Shown one piece after another: positions 1 to 8,647 of a stretch of DNA of 64,000 nt. Positions within the stretch are counted from its first letter, which is position 1. Every line of letters begins with the position of its first letter. The stretch lies in contig NZ_JACVAC010000007.1 of assembly GCF_014851685.1 (NCBI RefSeq), positions 1 to 64,000 on the forward strand. Direction: 5' to 3'. Below the pieces are notes generated by a model. The model searched no databases. It was not told the DNA's origin and saw nothing but the letters and a program-made list of their open reading frames with translations. This DNA is from Pseudomonas sp. PDM05 (lineage in GTDB: Bacteria > Pseudomonadota > Gammaproteobacteria > Pseudomonadales > Pseudomonadaceae). The position numbers and the translations under genes were made by a program.

Positions 1-65
1 TGCCCCTCGTCCAGCACCATGCTGGCAGCTTTGAGTTTGAACTCACTTGAATAAGATTTACGCAT
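1..65 (-). CDS. IS3-family transposase OrfA, N-terminal 21 residues (cut by window edge)
   Basis: This is the beginning of the helix-turn-helix OrfA that, in IS3 elements, is joined by frameshifting to OrfB to make the DDE transposase. The visible peptide, MRKSYSSEFKLKAASMV then LDEG, matches the usual start of the HTH_Tnp_1 domain (Tyr-x-x-Glu-Phe-Lys). A GAGG Shine-Dalgarno sequence lies about ten bases upstream of the ATG. Whether the full gene is intact cannot be judged here. Confidence 0.7.
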   Translation of the reverse strand, partial: MRKSYSSEFKLKAASMVLDEG

Positions 66-136
66 ATCCAAACACCTCAGATTTGGGCGCCATCATAGCG
101 CCCGATTGAAGTGTCCAAAATCATTAGACCAGTTCA
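1..136 (-). mobile_element. IS3-family insertion sequence, one end (partial)
   Basis: The minus strand reads into the start of an IS3-type OrfA (ATG at 65-63, then MRKSYSSEFKLKAASMV), preceded by a terminal sequence that on the minus strand starts TGAACTGGTCTAATG and continues into TTTGGACAC, the GTGTCCA-type end common in IS3-family elements. The rest of the element lies outside the window. The end abuts GCTTGCTCGCGAATGCGG at 137, the interior of a REP unit, so the element is inserted inside a REP. The terminus position is inferred from the TG..CA rule and from the REP break. Confidence 0.75.
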
Positions 137-235
137 GCTTGCTCGCGAATGCGGTTTGTCAGTCACAGCTGTTTTTACTGATCCACCGCATTCGCGAGCA
201 AGCCCGCTCCCACACAAGCCCGCTCCCACATTTTT
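137..235. repeat. REP pair (REPIN) broken by the IS, with duplicated right arm
   Basis: The left arm lacks its GTGGGAGCGG start because the IS occupies it. The right arm is complete (CGCATTCGCGAGCAAGCCCG then CTCCCACA) and is followed by a second partial copy, AAGCCCGCTCCCACA. The same duplicated right arm recurs at 33491-33528. Confidence 0.8.
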
Positions 236-245
236 GATTGCGGTG

Positions 246-1154
246 CTACTTAAACCGCCGCAAGAAATCGATGTGCTGCCGATGCGCCGTCTCCTGCACC
301 ACCGGCGCCAACCTGACCTTCTCCCCCGGCAAACACTGCGCCAGCCGCGCCAGCGCCAACGGCGTCAACGCGCCCAGGCGCGGGTACCCACCAATCGTCT
401 GCCGATCGTTGAGCAACACAATCGGCTGCCCATCCGGCGGCACCTGGATCGCCCCCAACGGAATCCCTTCGGAGATCAGCGACGGCCCCTGGTACTGCAA
501 CGGCGTGCCCAACAAACGCATGCCCATGCGGTCGGCGCGGCTGTCGAGGGTCCATTCGCTGTTGAACGCATCGAACAGACTTTGCCCGCTGAATTGGCCG
601 ATTTGTGCGCCGACGATCACATCCAACGCAGCTCTAGCCGGCAAGCCTGGATCGCTGAGCACTTTCATCGCGCCGCCGGCACCGGAATACGCCAGGCACC
701 CGCCTTCAGCCAGCGCTTTGCCAAAACCATCCACCCCGCCCAGTTCTTCGCGCACCACCGTGGCGCAACTGCCGAGCACCTGCGGCGCGTCAAACCCGCC
801 TGGCGCGGCGAGGTAAGCCCGCGCACCATTGAACGGTTGGGTGAAACGCAAACGCTGGCCCTTTTGCAGGATAAAACTGCGGCCGGGGCTGATCGCACGT
901 TCGTCGATAAACGCCCCCAGGTCCGCGCCGGCCAGGGCCAACAAGCAATAGTCCTCGGCGTGCACGGTAAAGCCGCCAAGGGTGATTTCCACCACGGGCG
1001 CATCCAGCGCATTGCCCAGCAGCCAGTTGGCCCAGGCCATCGACACCCAATCCAGCGCGCCACCCTGGGTCACGCCCAGATGGCGCACGCCAAAGCGTCC
1101 GGCGTCCTGCAACAGGCACAGCGGCGTGCTGGCCTCGATCAATAAGCGGCTCAT
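246..1154 (-). CDS. pxpC: 5-oxoprolinase subunit PxpC (biotin-dependent carboxyltransferase/KipA family)
   Basis: This is the third subunit of the bacterial PxpABC 5-oxoprolinase, which hydrolyses 5-oxoproline (pyroglutamate) to glutamate with ATP in the cytoplasm. The 302-aa protein shows the family's N-terminal LLQDAGRFGVRHLGVTQGG block and the LAAPGGFDAPQVLGS block. Its start overlaps the stop of the PxpB gene by four bases (1151-1154), so translation is probably coupled. Some older annotations call this family urea amidolyase-like or KipA, an antagonist of KipI. The complete adjacent pxpAB genes favour the 5-oxoprolinase role. Confidence 0.9.
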   Translation of the reverse strand: MSRLLIEASTPLCLLQDAGRFGVRHLGVTQGGALDWVSMAWANWLLGNALDAPVVEITLGGFTVHAEDYCLLALAGADLGAFIDERAISPGRSFILQKGQRLRFTQPFNGARAYLAAPGGFDAPQVLGSCATVVREELGGVDGFGKALAEGGCLAYSGAGGAMKVLSDPGLPARAALDVIVGAQIGQFSGQSLFDAFNSEWTLDSRADRMGMRLLGTPLQYQGPSLISEGIPLGAIQVPPDGQPIVLLNDRQTIGGYPRLGALTPLALARLAQCLPGEKVRLAPVVQETAHRQHIDFLRRFK

Positions 1155-1855
1155 GCCTGCGCCTCCAACGGTGTGTCATCGCCACCCAGCTGGATGAATT
1201 CGGCGTGCTCGACCGGCTCGAAGCGCACCGTATCGCCGGGCTGCATCAGGCTGTAGCCGTCGCGCTCGCGGTCGAACAACTTGGCCGGGGTGCGGCCGAT
1301 CAGGTTCCAGCCGCCCGGCGACACCACCGGGTACGCGGCGGTCTGTCGTTCGGCGATGCCGACGCTGCCGGCCGCCACGCGTTTGCGCGGAGTACTCAGG
1401 CGCGGCGTGGCGAGAATGTCCTCCACCAGCCCCATAAAGGCGAAACCGGGGGCGAAACCGAGGGCGAACACCTGGTATTCGTGGGCGCTGTGGCGGCGGA
1501 TCACCTCGTCGATGCTCAAGCCACTGCGCTGGCTGAGCAGACTCAGTTCGGGGCCGACGCTCAGGTCGTACCACACCGGCAGCACATGGCACTGGCCGCT
1601 GCCCTGGGTGTGCGGTTGCAGGTCGGTCAGCGCCTGGTCGATCAACTCGCGTGCCTGGGCCGGGCTCAATGCCGTGAGGTCGTAATGCACCATCAAGGTG
1701 GTATAGGACGGCACCAGGTCGACCAATGCCGCGTCGAATCCGCTGCGCAAGCGCTGGGTGGCGGCAAGCATCCACGGCATGTTGGCTTCGGCGATGACAT
1801 CAAACAGGCGCACCATCAGGCAGTCGATGGCCACTACTTCGATCCGTGGCTTCAT
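1151..1855 (-). CDS. pxpB: 5-oxoprolinase subunit PxpB (KipI family)
   Basis: This 234-aa protein is the allophanate-hydrolase-subunit-1/KipI-like partner of PxpC in the ATP-dependent 5-oxoprolinase. The family signature [21 protein letters not shown] and the later [20 protein letters not shown] block are both present. It sits between pxpA and pxpC with four-base overlaps on both sides (1852-1855 and 1151-1154), a tightly coupled operon order typical of Pseudomonas. In Bacillus the related KipI inhibits sporulation kinase KinA, but nothing here suggests that role. Confidence 0.9.
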   Translation of the reverse strand: MKPRIEVVAIDCLMVRLFDVIAEANMPWMLAATQRLRSGFDAALVDLVPSYTTLMVHYDLTALSPAQARELIDQALTDLQPHTQGSGQCHVLPVWYDLSVGPELSLLSQRSGLSIDEVIRRHSAHEYQVFALGFAPGFAFMGLVEDILATPRLSTPRKRVAAGSVGIAERQTAAYPVVSPGGWNLIGRTPAKLFDRERDGYSLMQPGDTVRFEPVEHAEFIQLGGDDTPLEAQA

Positions 1856-2592
1856 GCGGGCTTCAATGCCTCGCGGATGCGCTGCACGGCGGCGACCGAG
1901 CTGGCGTTATCGCCGTGCACGCACAGGGTGTTGGCCTGCAACACCAGCGGGCTGCCGTCGCTGGCGACCAGCGCTGCGCCGCGGGAAATGGTCAGGGACT
2001 GCTGCACGATGGTGTCGGCATCATGGTGCACGGCACCGGGCAACTGCCGCGAAACCAGGTGGCCCTGGCTGTCGTAGGCACGGTCGGCGAACGCTTCGAA
2101 CCACAGGGTCACGCCGTACTCATCGCCCAGGGCCTGGGCCGCGCTGTTGTCGCGGGTGGCCAGCAGCATCAGCGGCAAGTCGCCGTACGCGGCCACGGCC
2201 TGGATCACTGCGCGCAATTGCGCCGGGTTGGCCATCATGTCGTTGTACATCGCGCCGTGGGGTTTGACGTAGCTGACACGTGCACCTTGTGCGCGACAGA
2301 TGCCATCCAGCGCACCGATCTGGTAATGCAGCAGATCCTGGATTTCCTGCGGCGTGTAGGCCATGGAGCGGCGGCCGAAGCCTTGCAGATCCTGATACGC
2401 CGGGTGCGCACCGATTTGCACACCGTGCTTGAGCGCCAGGCTGACAGTTTTGCGCATGATGCTCGGGTCGCCGGCATGGAAACCGCAGGCCACGTTGGCG
2501 CAATCGATGAACGGCATGACTTCGGCGTCCAGACCCAGGGTCCAGTTGCCAAAGCTTTCGCCGATGTCGCAATTCAATAGCAGGCGGCTCAC
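1852..2592 (-). CDS. pxpA: 5-oxoprolinase subunit PxpA (LamB/YcsF family)
   Basis: This is the first gene of the pxpABC operon, encoding the 246-aa LamB/YcsF-type subunit that acts with PxpBC to open 5-oxoproline to glutamate. The start, [14 protein letters not shown], and the block [13 protein letters not shown] are diagnostic. A 175-bp gap separates it from a divergent LysR gene at 2768, which is therefore the best candidate regulator. The operon probably recycles pyroglutamate, a damage product of glutamine and N-terminal glutamine peptides, or allows growth on it. Confidence 0.92.
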   Translation of the reverse strand: MSRLLLNCDIGESFGNWTLGLDAEVMPFIDCANVACGFHAGDPSIMRKTVSLALKHGVQIGAHPAYQDLQGFGRRSMAYTPQEIQDLLHYQIGALDGICRAQGARVSYVKPHGAMYNDMMANPAQLRAVIQAVAAYGDLPLMLLATRDNSAAQALGDEYGVTLWFEAFADRAYDSQGHLVSRQLPGAVHHDADTIVQQSLTISRGAALVASDGSPLVLQANTLCVHGDNASSVAAVQRIREALKPA

Positions 2593-2767
2593 GGTGGGCT
2601 ACTCCTGTAGGCTTTGTTTTTTTGTAGTGTGGGATTTTTTACGCAGAACTCGCAACTTGTCCTGACACCCCTACACGCTTATCGTGGAATAGCTCGATTT
2701 TTGGCGCTGGCCCGGTGCGGCGTCCAACTAATAAAAACCGATCCATGCATAAGAAAAAGTTGATCCC

Positions 2768-3688
2768 ATGAATTTGAAGTTCCTCGAAACCTTCGTCTGG
2801 GTGGCCAAGCTCAAGAGCTTTCGCCTGACCGCCGAGAAGTTGTTCACCACCCAGGCCTCGATTTCCAGCCGCATCGCCGTGCTGGAAAGCGAGCTGGGGG
2901 TGAAACTGTTTCTGCGCGACTCACGCGGCGTGAGCCTGACCCCGGAAGGCGTGAAGGTGCTCGATTACGCCGAGCAGATGATGGTGACCATGCAGGGCTT
3001 GAAGCAGTCCCTGGAGACCAGCAGCAGCAAGGTCGGGCGCATCCGCATCGGTGCGATGGACACAGTGATCCACACCTGGCTGAGCCCGTTGGTCGCCGAA
3101 CTGATGGACCATTTCCCGCTGGTGGAAATCGAATTGATCGCCGATACCGCATTGAACCTCAGCGATCAGCTGCAAAAAGGCTTCCTTGACCTGATCCTGC
3201 AAACCGACCTGCTGCGCCTCGAAACCGTGCGCAGCCTGGAACTGGCCAGCCACCCGATGGCCTGGATCGTCGCCAGCCAGTCGATCTACCACCGCGACTA
3301 CGCGTCCCTCGCCGAACTGGCCCAGGAACGCATCATCACCTACTCGAAAAACTCCCACCCGCACCAGGACGTGTTGAGCCTGATGCAAGCCAACGGCGTG
3401 GCCGCGCCACGGATGAACTGTGTGAACTCGGTGTCGGCAATTACCCGCTTGCTGCGTGACGGCTTCGGGATTGGCGCATTGCCGCCGGTGCTGGTGATGG
3501 AAGAGCTGGAGCGCGGCGAATTGGTGATGTTGCCGATGGCGCAGAAACTGCCGAATTTGCAGGTGGTGGTGTCGTGGCGCGTAGGGGTGGAGTTGGTGGA
3601 GGAGATTGTCGGGTTGTGCCAGAAGGTGGTGGCTCGGTATGCGGTAGAAGTCGGCGAAAACAGAATGCAACTGACAAAACCCGATTAA
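2768..3688 (+). CDS. LysR-family transcriptional regulator, probable regulator of pxpABC
   Basis: A 306-aa LysR-type regulator with its winged helix-turn-helix in residues 1-60 (MNLKFLETFVWVAKLKSFR, then TTQASISSRIAVLESELGV) and a periplasmic-binding-protein-like effector domain after residue 90. It is divergent from pxpA, the classical arrangement of a LysR regulator and its target operon. The shared 175-bp region should hold the operator. The inducer is unknown; 5-oxoproline is a guess from the neighbourhood. A REP pair follows the stop codon. Confidence 0.88.
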   Translation: MNLKFLETFVWVAKLKSFRLTAEKLFTTQASISSRIAVLESELGVKLFLRDSRGVSLTPEGVKVLDYAEQMMVTMQGLKQSLETSSSKVGRIRIGAMDTVIHTWLSPLVAELMDHFPLVEIELIADTALNLSDQLQKGFLDLILQTDLLRLETVRSLELASHPMAWIVASQSIYHRDYASLAELAQERIITYSKNSHPHQDVLSLMQANGVAAPRMNCVNSVSAITRLLRDGFGIGALPPVLVMEELERGELVMLPMAQKLPNLQVVVSWRVGVELVEEIVGLCQKVVARYAVEVGENRMQLTKPD

Positions 3689-3691
3689 AAC

Positions 3692-3781
3692 TGTGGGAGC
3701 GGGCTTGCTCGCGAATGCGGTAGATAAGTCACAACATCTTTGACTGACACTCCGCTTTCGCGAGCAAGCCCGCTCCCACAT
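3692..3781. repeat. REP pair (REPIN)
   Basis: Two inverted copies of the GTGGGAGCGGGCTTGCTCGC core are separated by about 35 bases, between the 3' ends of the convergent LysR and DUF2937 genes. Confidence 0.9.
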
Positions 3782-3798
3782 GTGGATCTGTGTGCGGC

Positions 3799-4341
3799 TT
3801 ACAAACCCTTCAGGTCGCGCTCTTCGATCGGCCGGCTCTGGCGCAGACGCTTGCCGCCCAACACCACCCAGTCGATCAACCGGAACAGGCATTCCAACCC
3901 GAACGACAGCAACATCGCCCCGCCCAGCCCCCAGCCCATGGCTTCGGGTGTCAGCAGGATCTGGTAGCTGTAGCCCTTCCAGGTCTCCAGGCGAATGTCC
4001 GGGTCGGCCGCCACTGCCACTTGCAGCGCACGGATGTACCACGGGCCTTGCATCGCCTGGAATTGCTTGTCCAACGCCACCTGGCGATCAAGCATCGCGC
4101 CCAGGCTGCTGGCATCGCTCTGGAACACCGGGTCATCACTGGCGCGGTAATGCGCGACCAGCGCCTTCAAATCGCCGTTGAAGAACTGCTGCGCCGTCGA
4201 CTCAAACCCGCGCAGGCCGGTCTGGGCCTCGATCAGGTGGGCTTCGACGCGCTTGGCGTAGTCGTTGATAAACCCCGGCACTTGCACGCCGACCAACAAG
4301 CCAATGGCAAACAACACCAACCGCAGATAGCTGAGCAACAT
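3799..4341 (-). CDS. DUF2937 family membrane protein
   Basis: A 180-aa protein of the DUF2937 family, function unknown. It has an N-terminal membrane segment (LRLVLFAIGLLVGVQVPGF), a roughly 110-residue central part, and a C-terminal hydrophobic segment (AMGWGLGGAMLLSFGLE), so it is probably an inner-membrane protein with a periplasmic or cytoplasmic middle domain. I chose ATG 4341 because AAGGAT lies just upstream; a longer in-frame start at 4380 would run through the upstream gene's stop. It is downstream of the YafJ-like gene with an 11-bp gap and is probably cotranscribed with it. Confidence 0.85.
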   Translation of the reverse strand: MLLSYLRLVLFAIGLLVGVQVPGFINDYAKRVEAHLIEAQTGLRGFESTAQQFFNGDLKALVAHYRASDDPVFQSDASSLGAMLDRQVALDKQFQAMQGPWYIRALQVAVAADPDIRLETWKGYSYQILLTPEAMGWGLGGAMLLSFGLECLFRLIDWVVLGGKRLRQSRPIEERDLKGL

Positions 4342-4352
4342 GGTCAATATCC

Positions 4353-5129
4353 TTACTCGGTGATGCCCTGGCTGACGCATTCACCACGTCGCCACAGGCT
4401 CCATTGGCCCGGTACGTAGCGGGTCCAGTTTTCGTTGTCGGTCAGCGGCTCGGTGGCAATCACCGTCACCACGTCATTGGGGGTGGTTTCAGCCTGAAAA
4501 TCGACGATCACGTCGACATCTTTCAAACGCGCCGGGCCAAATGGGGCGCGACGGGTAATCTGCGCGAGCTTGGTCGAGCAGTAGCAGAACAGCCAGTCAC
4601 CATCGCTGAGCAGGCAGTTGAACACGCCTTTGCTGCGGTACTCGGCACAGGCGGCGATCAGGTCCGGCAGCACCTGCTCGATGTCCACAGGTTCCGGGAA
4701 AGCTTCACGCACACGGTTGAGCAGATCACAGAACGCCGCTTCGCTATCGGTATCGCCCACCGGGCGATAGAAGGTGGCGCGCGGGTTGAAGTCCGCCAGT
4801 TGGCCGTTGTGGGCAAAACACCAGTTGCGCCCCCACAGCTCGCGCACGAACGGGTGGGTGTTGGACAAGCACACCTTGCCGACGTTGGCCTGGCGGATAT
4901 GACCAATCACCACTTCACTTTTGATGGGATAACGCTGCACCAGCAACGCGACTTCCGACTCACTGCTCGCCGCCGGGTCCTGGAACAGCCGCAGGCCACG
5001 GCCTTCATAGAAGGCAATGCCCCACCCGTCACGATGGGGACCGGTGCGCCCGCCACGCTGCATCAGCCCGGTAAAGCTGAACACGATGTCGGTGGGGACG
5101 TTGGCACTCATGCCCAATAATTCACACAT
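4353..5129 (-). CDS. Class II glutamine amidotransferase (YafJ type)
   Basis: A 258-aa Ntn-hydrolase glutamine amidotransferase. Cys2, immediately after the initiator Met ([14 protein letters not shown]), should be the catalytic nucleophile after Met removal. The [14 protein letters not shown] block and the [20 protein letters not shown] block are typical of the YafJ/DUF3 group. The acceptor substrate of this group is not established to my knowledge. It is followed closely by the DUF2937 gene and preceded by a small membrane-protein gene on the same strand, suggesting a three-gene transcript. Confidence 0.88.
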   Translation of the reverse strand: MCELLGMSANVPTDIVFSFTGLMQRGGRTGPHRDGWGIAFYEGRGLRLFQDPAASSESEVALLVQRYPIKSEVVIGHIRQANVGKVCLSNTHPFVRELWGRNWCFAHNGQLADFNPRATFYRPVGDTDSEAAFCDLLNRVREAFPEPVDIEQVLPDLIAACAEYRSKGVFNCLLSDGDWLFCYCSTKLAQITRRAPFGPARLKDVDVIVDFQAETTPNDVVTVIATEPLTDNENWTRYVPGQWSLWRRGECVSQGITE

Positions 5130-5150
5130 GCCAGGGCTCTCGCTACGTCG

Positions 5151-5606
5151 TTAAAGGCGCGGTTCGACGCGCATGCCACTGACAGGCGCCGGACGGCGAA
5201 AAGGTTCGTCATCCTCTTCTGGCTCGGCCGCCAATGCCGCATCGGCAGCGGCCTTGCGCTCACGGCGGGCGTTGGCCGCGCGTTCGATGGGCCAGCGGAT
5301 CAACACGATGACGAGATACACGCCAAAGGCAATCATCGTGTACATGAACAAATCGGAAATGGCGCGCCATGCGTTGTTGCCGACCTTGAGCACCAGGTCC
5401 AGCGCAGTGATGGCCACGGCGGGCGCAAACTGGGTCTTGACCGGGTCGACAATGGTCGGGCTGAACAGCAACACCGCCATCAGCAACTGCAGCGGCTCGC
5501 GCAGCCAGCGCCAGATCCAGCGGGTCATGCGCCACCACACCAACAGGCAGCCCAAAGCGGCGAAGGCGTAGAGGCCCCAAGCGGTCAGATAGTCGTTCTC
5601 GGTCAT
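5151..5606 (-). CDS. Conserved membrane protein of unknown function
   Basis: A protein of about 151 aa with three hydrophobic segments (YLTAWGLYAFAALGCLLVWW; LQLLMAVLLFSPTIV; LFMYTMIAFGVYLVIVLI) and a charged, Ala/Glu/Arg-rich tail after the last one. ATG 5606 (MTENDYLTAW) is preferred; ATG 5615 is three codons upstream and also possible, while 5681 would intrude into the divergent promoter region. I do not recognise a function. It is divergent from the oligopeptidase gene and cotranscribed in direction with the YafJ-like gene. Confidence 0.75.
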   Translation of the reverse strand: MTENDYLTAWGLYAFAALGCLLVWWRMTRWIWRWLREPLQLLMAVLLFSPTIVDPVKTQFAPAVAITALDLVLKVGNNAWRAISDLFMYTMIAFGVYLVIVLIRWPIERAANARRERKAAADAALAAEPEEDDEPFRRPAPVSGMRVEPRL

Positions 5607-5705
5607 GGTGTCCATGGCAAGGTAGGCAAACAGGCGGCTATGATAACGGCTTTTGCGTGCCGCGGCTGCAATGCCTGCCACCGTCCGCCAGACAGGGATA
5701 GATAC

Positions 5706-7751
5706 ATGCCTTTATCATCCAACGCCCCGATTGCCCGCAAGGCCCCAGGCCAGGACCCTTACGCCTGGCTGCAGGAACGTGACAGTGCCGAGGTCCTGGA
5801 TTATCTCAAGGCCGAAAACGCCTGGCAGGAAGCCCAGCTCGCCGACCAGCAGGCCCTGCGCGAAACCCTGTTCGAAGAGATCAAGGGCCGCATCCTCGAA
5901 ACCGACCTGTCCCTGCCCTCCCCATGGGGCCCGTACCTGTATTACACACGCACCACCGCTGGCGACGAATACGCCCGCCACTACCGCTGCCGCCGCCCGG
6001 CCGATGACAGCAACACCGTGGACGAGAGCAGCGAGGAACTGCTGCTGGACCCGAACGTACTGGCCAATGGCGGCTTTTTTTCGCTGGGCGCGTTCAGCAT
6101 CAGCCCTGACCATCAGCGTCTGGCCTACAGTCTGGATACCAACGGTGAAGAGATTTACACGCTGTTCGTGAAGGAATTGGCCAGCGGCAAGGTCAGCGAA
6201 CTGGAGTTCGAGAACTGCGACGGCAGCATGACCTGGGCCAATGACAGCCTGACCCTGTTCTTTGCCGAGCTGGACGACACCCACCGCCCGCACAAGTTGT
6301 ATCGCTACCGCCTGGACGGCACGGCTGCGCAGGAAGTGTTCCACGAGCCCGACGGACGTTTCTTCCTGCATTGCTACCGTTCCAGCTCCGAACGGCAACT
6401 GCTGCTGGCCCTGGGCAGCAAGACCACCAGCGAGATCTGGGCGCTGGACGCCGAGCAGCCACACCTTGACTTCAGGTGCCTGGCGCCACGGGTCGAAGAC
6501 CATGAATACGATGTCGACCACGGCCAACTGAATGGCGCCTGGACCTGGTTTATCCGCAGCAACCGCGATGGCATCAACTACGCGCTGTTCGTGGCGATCG
6601 ACATTGGCGACGTGCCGACCGAGGCCGAGTGGCAGAACCTGATCCCCCACAGCGACGCCGTGATGCTCGATGGCGTCAGCCTCAACACCAGTGCCATGAC
6701 CCTGAGCCTGCGCATCGGCGGGCTGCCGGTGATCGAAGTGCATCCCCAGGGCCTTCCGGCCTACCGTGTGGAATTGCCTGACGCCGCCTACAGCCTCTAC
6801 GTACAAAACAGCCTGGAATTTGCCAGCGACAAGATCCGCCTGCGCTACGAAGCCCTGAACCGCCCGGCCCAGGTGCGCCAGTTGGAACTGGCCAGCGGCG
6901 CGCAACAGGTACTCAAGGAAACCCCGGTGCTCGGCGTGTTCAACGCCGACGACTACGTGAGCCAGCGCCTGTGGGCCACCTCCGCCGATGGCACCCAGGT
7001 GCCGATCAGCCTGGTGGTCAAGCGCGACCAACTGGGCAAGCCGACACCGCTGTATCTGTACGGCTACGGCGCCTACGGTTCGAGCCTCGACCCGTGGTTC
7101 TCCCACGCCCGCCTGAGCCTGCTGGACCGTGGCGTGGCGTTTGCCATCGCGCACGTGCGCGGCGGCGGCGAGCTGGGCGAAGCCTGGTATCGCAACGGCA
7201 AGCAGGAACACAAGCAGAACACCTTCAGCGACTTCATCGCCTGCGCCGAACACTTGATCGCCGAGGGTTTGACCAGCGCCTCACAACTGGCGATCAGCGG
7301 CGGCAGTGCCGGCGGCCTGCTGATCGGCGCGGTGCTCAACCAACGCCCGGAGCTGTTCCAGGCAGCGATTGCCGAAGTGCCGTTCGTCGATGTGCTCAAC
7401 ACCATGCTCGACCCGGACCTGCCGCTGACCATCACTGAGTACGACGAGTGGGGCAACCCGGAAGAACCCGAGGTGTATGCGCGGATAAAAGCCTACGCAC
7501 CGTACGAAAACGTACGCGCCCAGGCCTATCCGCACCTGCTGGTGATCGCCGGCTATAACGACAGCCGTGTGCAGTACTGGGAAGCGGCCAAGTGGGTGGC
7601 CAAGTTGCGCGACACCAAGACCGACAACAACCTGCTGCTGCTCAAGACCGAACTGGGCGCCGGCCATGGCGGGATGAGCGGGCGTTACCAGGGATTACGT
7701 GACGTAGCCCTCGAATATGCATTTGTGTTCAAGGCGCTGGGGTTGATTTAG
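5706..7751 (+). CDS. ptrB: Oligopeptidase B (S9 family serine peptidase)
   Basis: A 681-aa prolyl-oligopeptidase-family enzyme cleaving short peptides after basic residues in the cytoplasm. An N-terminal seven-bladed propeller (residues about 75-400) is followed by the alpha/beta-hydrolase domain. The triad can be placed at Ser534 (GGSAGGLLIG), Asp619 (NDSRVQYWEA) and His654 (GAGHGGMSGR). These positions and the overall length are close to those of E. coli PtrB. I chose ATG 5706 because the upstream in-frame codons lie in the divergent intergenic region. A strong hairpin follows the stop. Confidence 0.92.
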   Translation: MPLSSNAPIARKAPGQDPYAWLQERDSAEVLDYLKAENAWQEAQLADQQALRETLFEEIKGRILETDLSLPSPWGPYLYYTRTTAGDEYARHYRCRRPADDSNTVDESSEELLLDPNVLANGGFFSLGAFSISPDHQRLAYSLDTNGEEIYTLFVKELASGKVSELEFENCDGSMTWANDSLTLFFAELDDTHRPHKLYRYRLDGTAAQEVFHEPDGRFFLHCYRSSSERQLLLALGSKTTSEIWALDAEQPHLDFRCLAPRVEDHEYDVDHGQLNGAWTWFIRSNRDGINYALFVAIDIGDVPTEAEWQNLIPHSDAVMLDGVSLNTSAMTLSLRIGGLPVIEVHPQGLPAYRVELPDAAYSLYVQNSLEFASDKIRLRYEALNRPAQVRQLELASGAQQVLKETPVLGVFNADDYVSQRLWATSADGTQVPISLVVKRDQLGKPTPLYLYGYGAYGSSLDPWFSHARLSLLDRGVAFAIAHVRGGGELGEAWYRNGKQEHKQNTFSDFIACAEHLIAEGLTSASQLAISGGSAGGLLIGAVLNQRPELFQAAIAEVPFVDVLNTMLDPDLPLTITEYDEWGNPEEPEVYARIKAYAPYENVRAQAYPHLLVIAGYNDSRVQYWEAAKWVAKLRDTKTDNNLLLLKTELGAGHGGMSGRYQGLRDVALEYAFVFKALGLI

Positions 7752-7762
7752 GAACTTAGCGC

Positions 7763-7790
7763 GGCGGTTCTGTCTGAACACAGAACCGCC
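7763..7790. terminator. Strong hairpin after the oligopeptidase gene
   Basis: A perfect 11-bp inverted repeat, GGCGGTTCTGT with ACAGAACCGCC, surrounds a six-base loop directly downstream of the oligopeptidase stop codon. There is no run of T after it, so it may stabilise the mRNA end rather than act as a classical terminator. Confidence 0.5.
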
Positions 7791-7820
7791 CTACAAGATT
7801 GACGGACCAATACCTACGCC

Positions 7821-8294
7821 ATGCCAGAACCGACCTTACTCAACAATGCAATCCGCGACATGCTCATGGACTGCGGCCTGTTCGACCCCTTGTTGCCGGA
7901 AGATTTTCACGTGGCCGCGGGCTACTTCAATATCAGCAGCATTGCCAAAGACGAGGTGATCTTCCTCGAAGGCGATGCCGGCACCTTCATGTGCATCCTG
8001 CACAGCGGCCAGGTGGCGGTGCAGAAAGCCAATCCCAGCGGCCAGCGCGTGACCATCGCCACCCTGCGCAGTGGGCGGGCGTTTGGCGAAATGGCGGTAC
8101 TCGATGGCGAGCGGCGTTCCGCCAGTTGCGTGGCCGCCAGTGATTGCGTGTTGTTGAACCTGGGCAAGGACGCCCTGGAAAAGATGCTCAATGAAACGCC
8201 CAGGGTCGCCGCGAAGATCATCCGCGCAATCGCCATCGCCCTGTCCAAGCGCCTGCGCATGGCCGACGGGCAATTGCTGTCGCAGCAGTTTTAA
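7821..8294 (+). CDS. Cyclic nucleotide-binding domain protein
   Basis: A 157-aa protein made almost entirely of one cNMP-binding domain (residues about 25-135). The phosphate-binding cassette is clear (FGEMAVLDGERRSASC), with Gly-Glu and Arg-Ser-Ala in the usual positions. There is no Crp-type DNA-binding helix-turn-helix: the protein ends shortly after the C-helix, so it is probably a stand-alone sensor or a partner of another protein. Its stop overlaps the 3' end of the convergent small secreted protein gene by four bases. The start has no strong ribosome-binding site; the Met at residue 14 is an alternative. Confidence 0.85.
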   Translation: MPEPTLLNNAIRDMLMDCGLFDPLLPEDFHVAAGYFNISSIAKDEVIFLEGDAGTFMCILHSGQVAVQKANPSGQRVTIATLRSGRAFGEMAVLDGERRSASCVAASDCVLLNLGKDALEKMLNETPRVAAKIIRAIAIALSKRLRMADGQLLSQQF

Positions 8295-8569
8295 CCGCCT
8301 GGCGTCTTCGGTTTGTTGTCGTTTTGCTGTAGGCCCGGCACGCTCTGGTCCTTGGGCGGCGTCGGCAACACGATCGGCGCCAGCGGCGGTGAGCCGTTGG
8401 TCTTGGGCACCGCTGTGGGGGTGACTTGCGGGTACAACGTCGGCGTCGGTGTACCCGGCGCGCCGGGGGTTGGCGCAGGGGCGACCGGTACGGTTTGCAA
8501 CTCCTGAGCCTGCGCCGCACCCAATGTGAGCGCGCTCAACACAATGACCGTTAGAATGCTGCACTTCAT
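8291..8569 (-). CDS. Small exported Pro/Thr-rich protein of unknown function
   Basis: A 92-aa protein with a good Sec signal peptide (MKCSILTVIVLSALTLGAAQA) and a mature region dominated by Pro, Thr and Gly, with low-complexity runs such as APAPTPGAPGTPTPT. It is likely periplasmic or cell-wall associated; the function is unknown. ATG 8569 is chosen because a GGAG lies six bases upstream; the ATG at 8581 (MEPSMKCS) would put extra residues before the signal peptide. It is convergent with the cNMP-binding gene and divergent from the spermidine-synthase-like gene. Confidence 0.75.
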   Translation of the reverse strand: MKCSILTVIVLSALTLGAAQAQELQTVPVAPAPTPGAPGTPTPTLYPQVTPTAVPKTNGSPPLAPIVLPTPPKDQSVPGLQQNDNKPKTPGG

Positions 8570-8647
8570 CGATGGCTCCATGGCCTGACCGGAATGCCAT
8601 AAGGCTACTCCCAACCGCGCAAGAATGCCCTTCCCAATGAGATTTCC

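Noticed and set aside
5715..7253. Long antisense frame (512 aa) across the oligopeptidase gene
   Set aside because: It is opposite to a well-conserved gene with an intact catalytic triad; GC-rich third positions create such antisense frames. No domain is visible.
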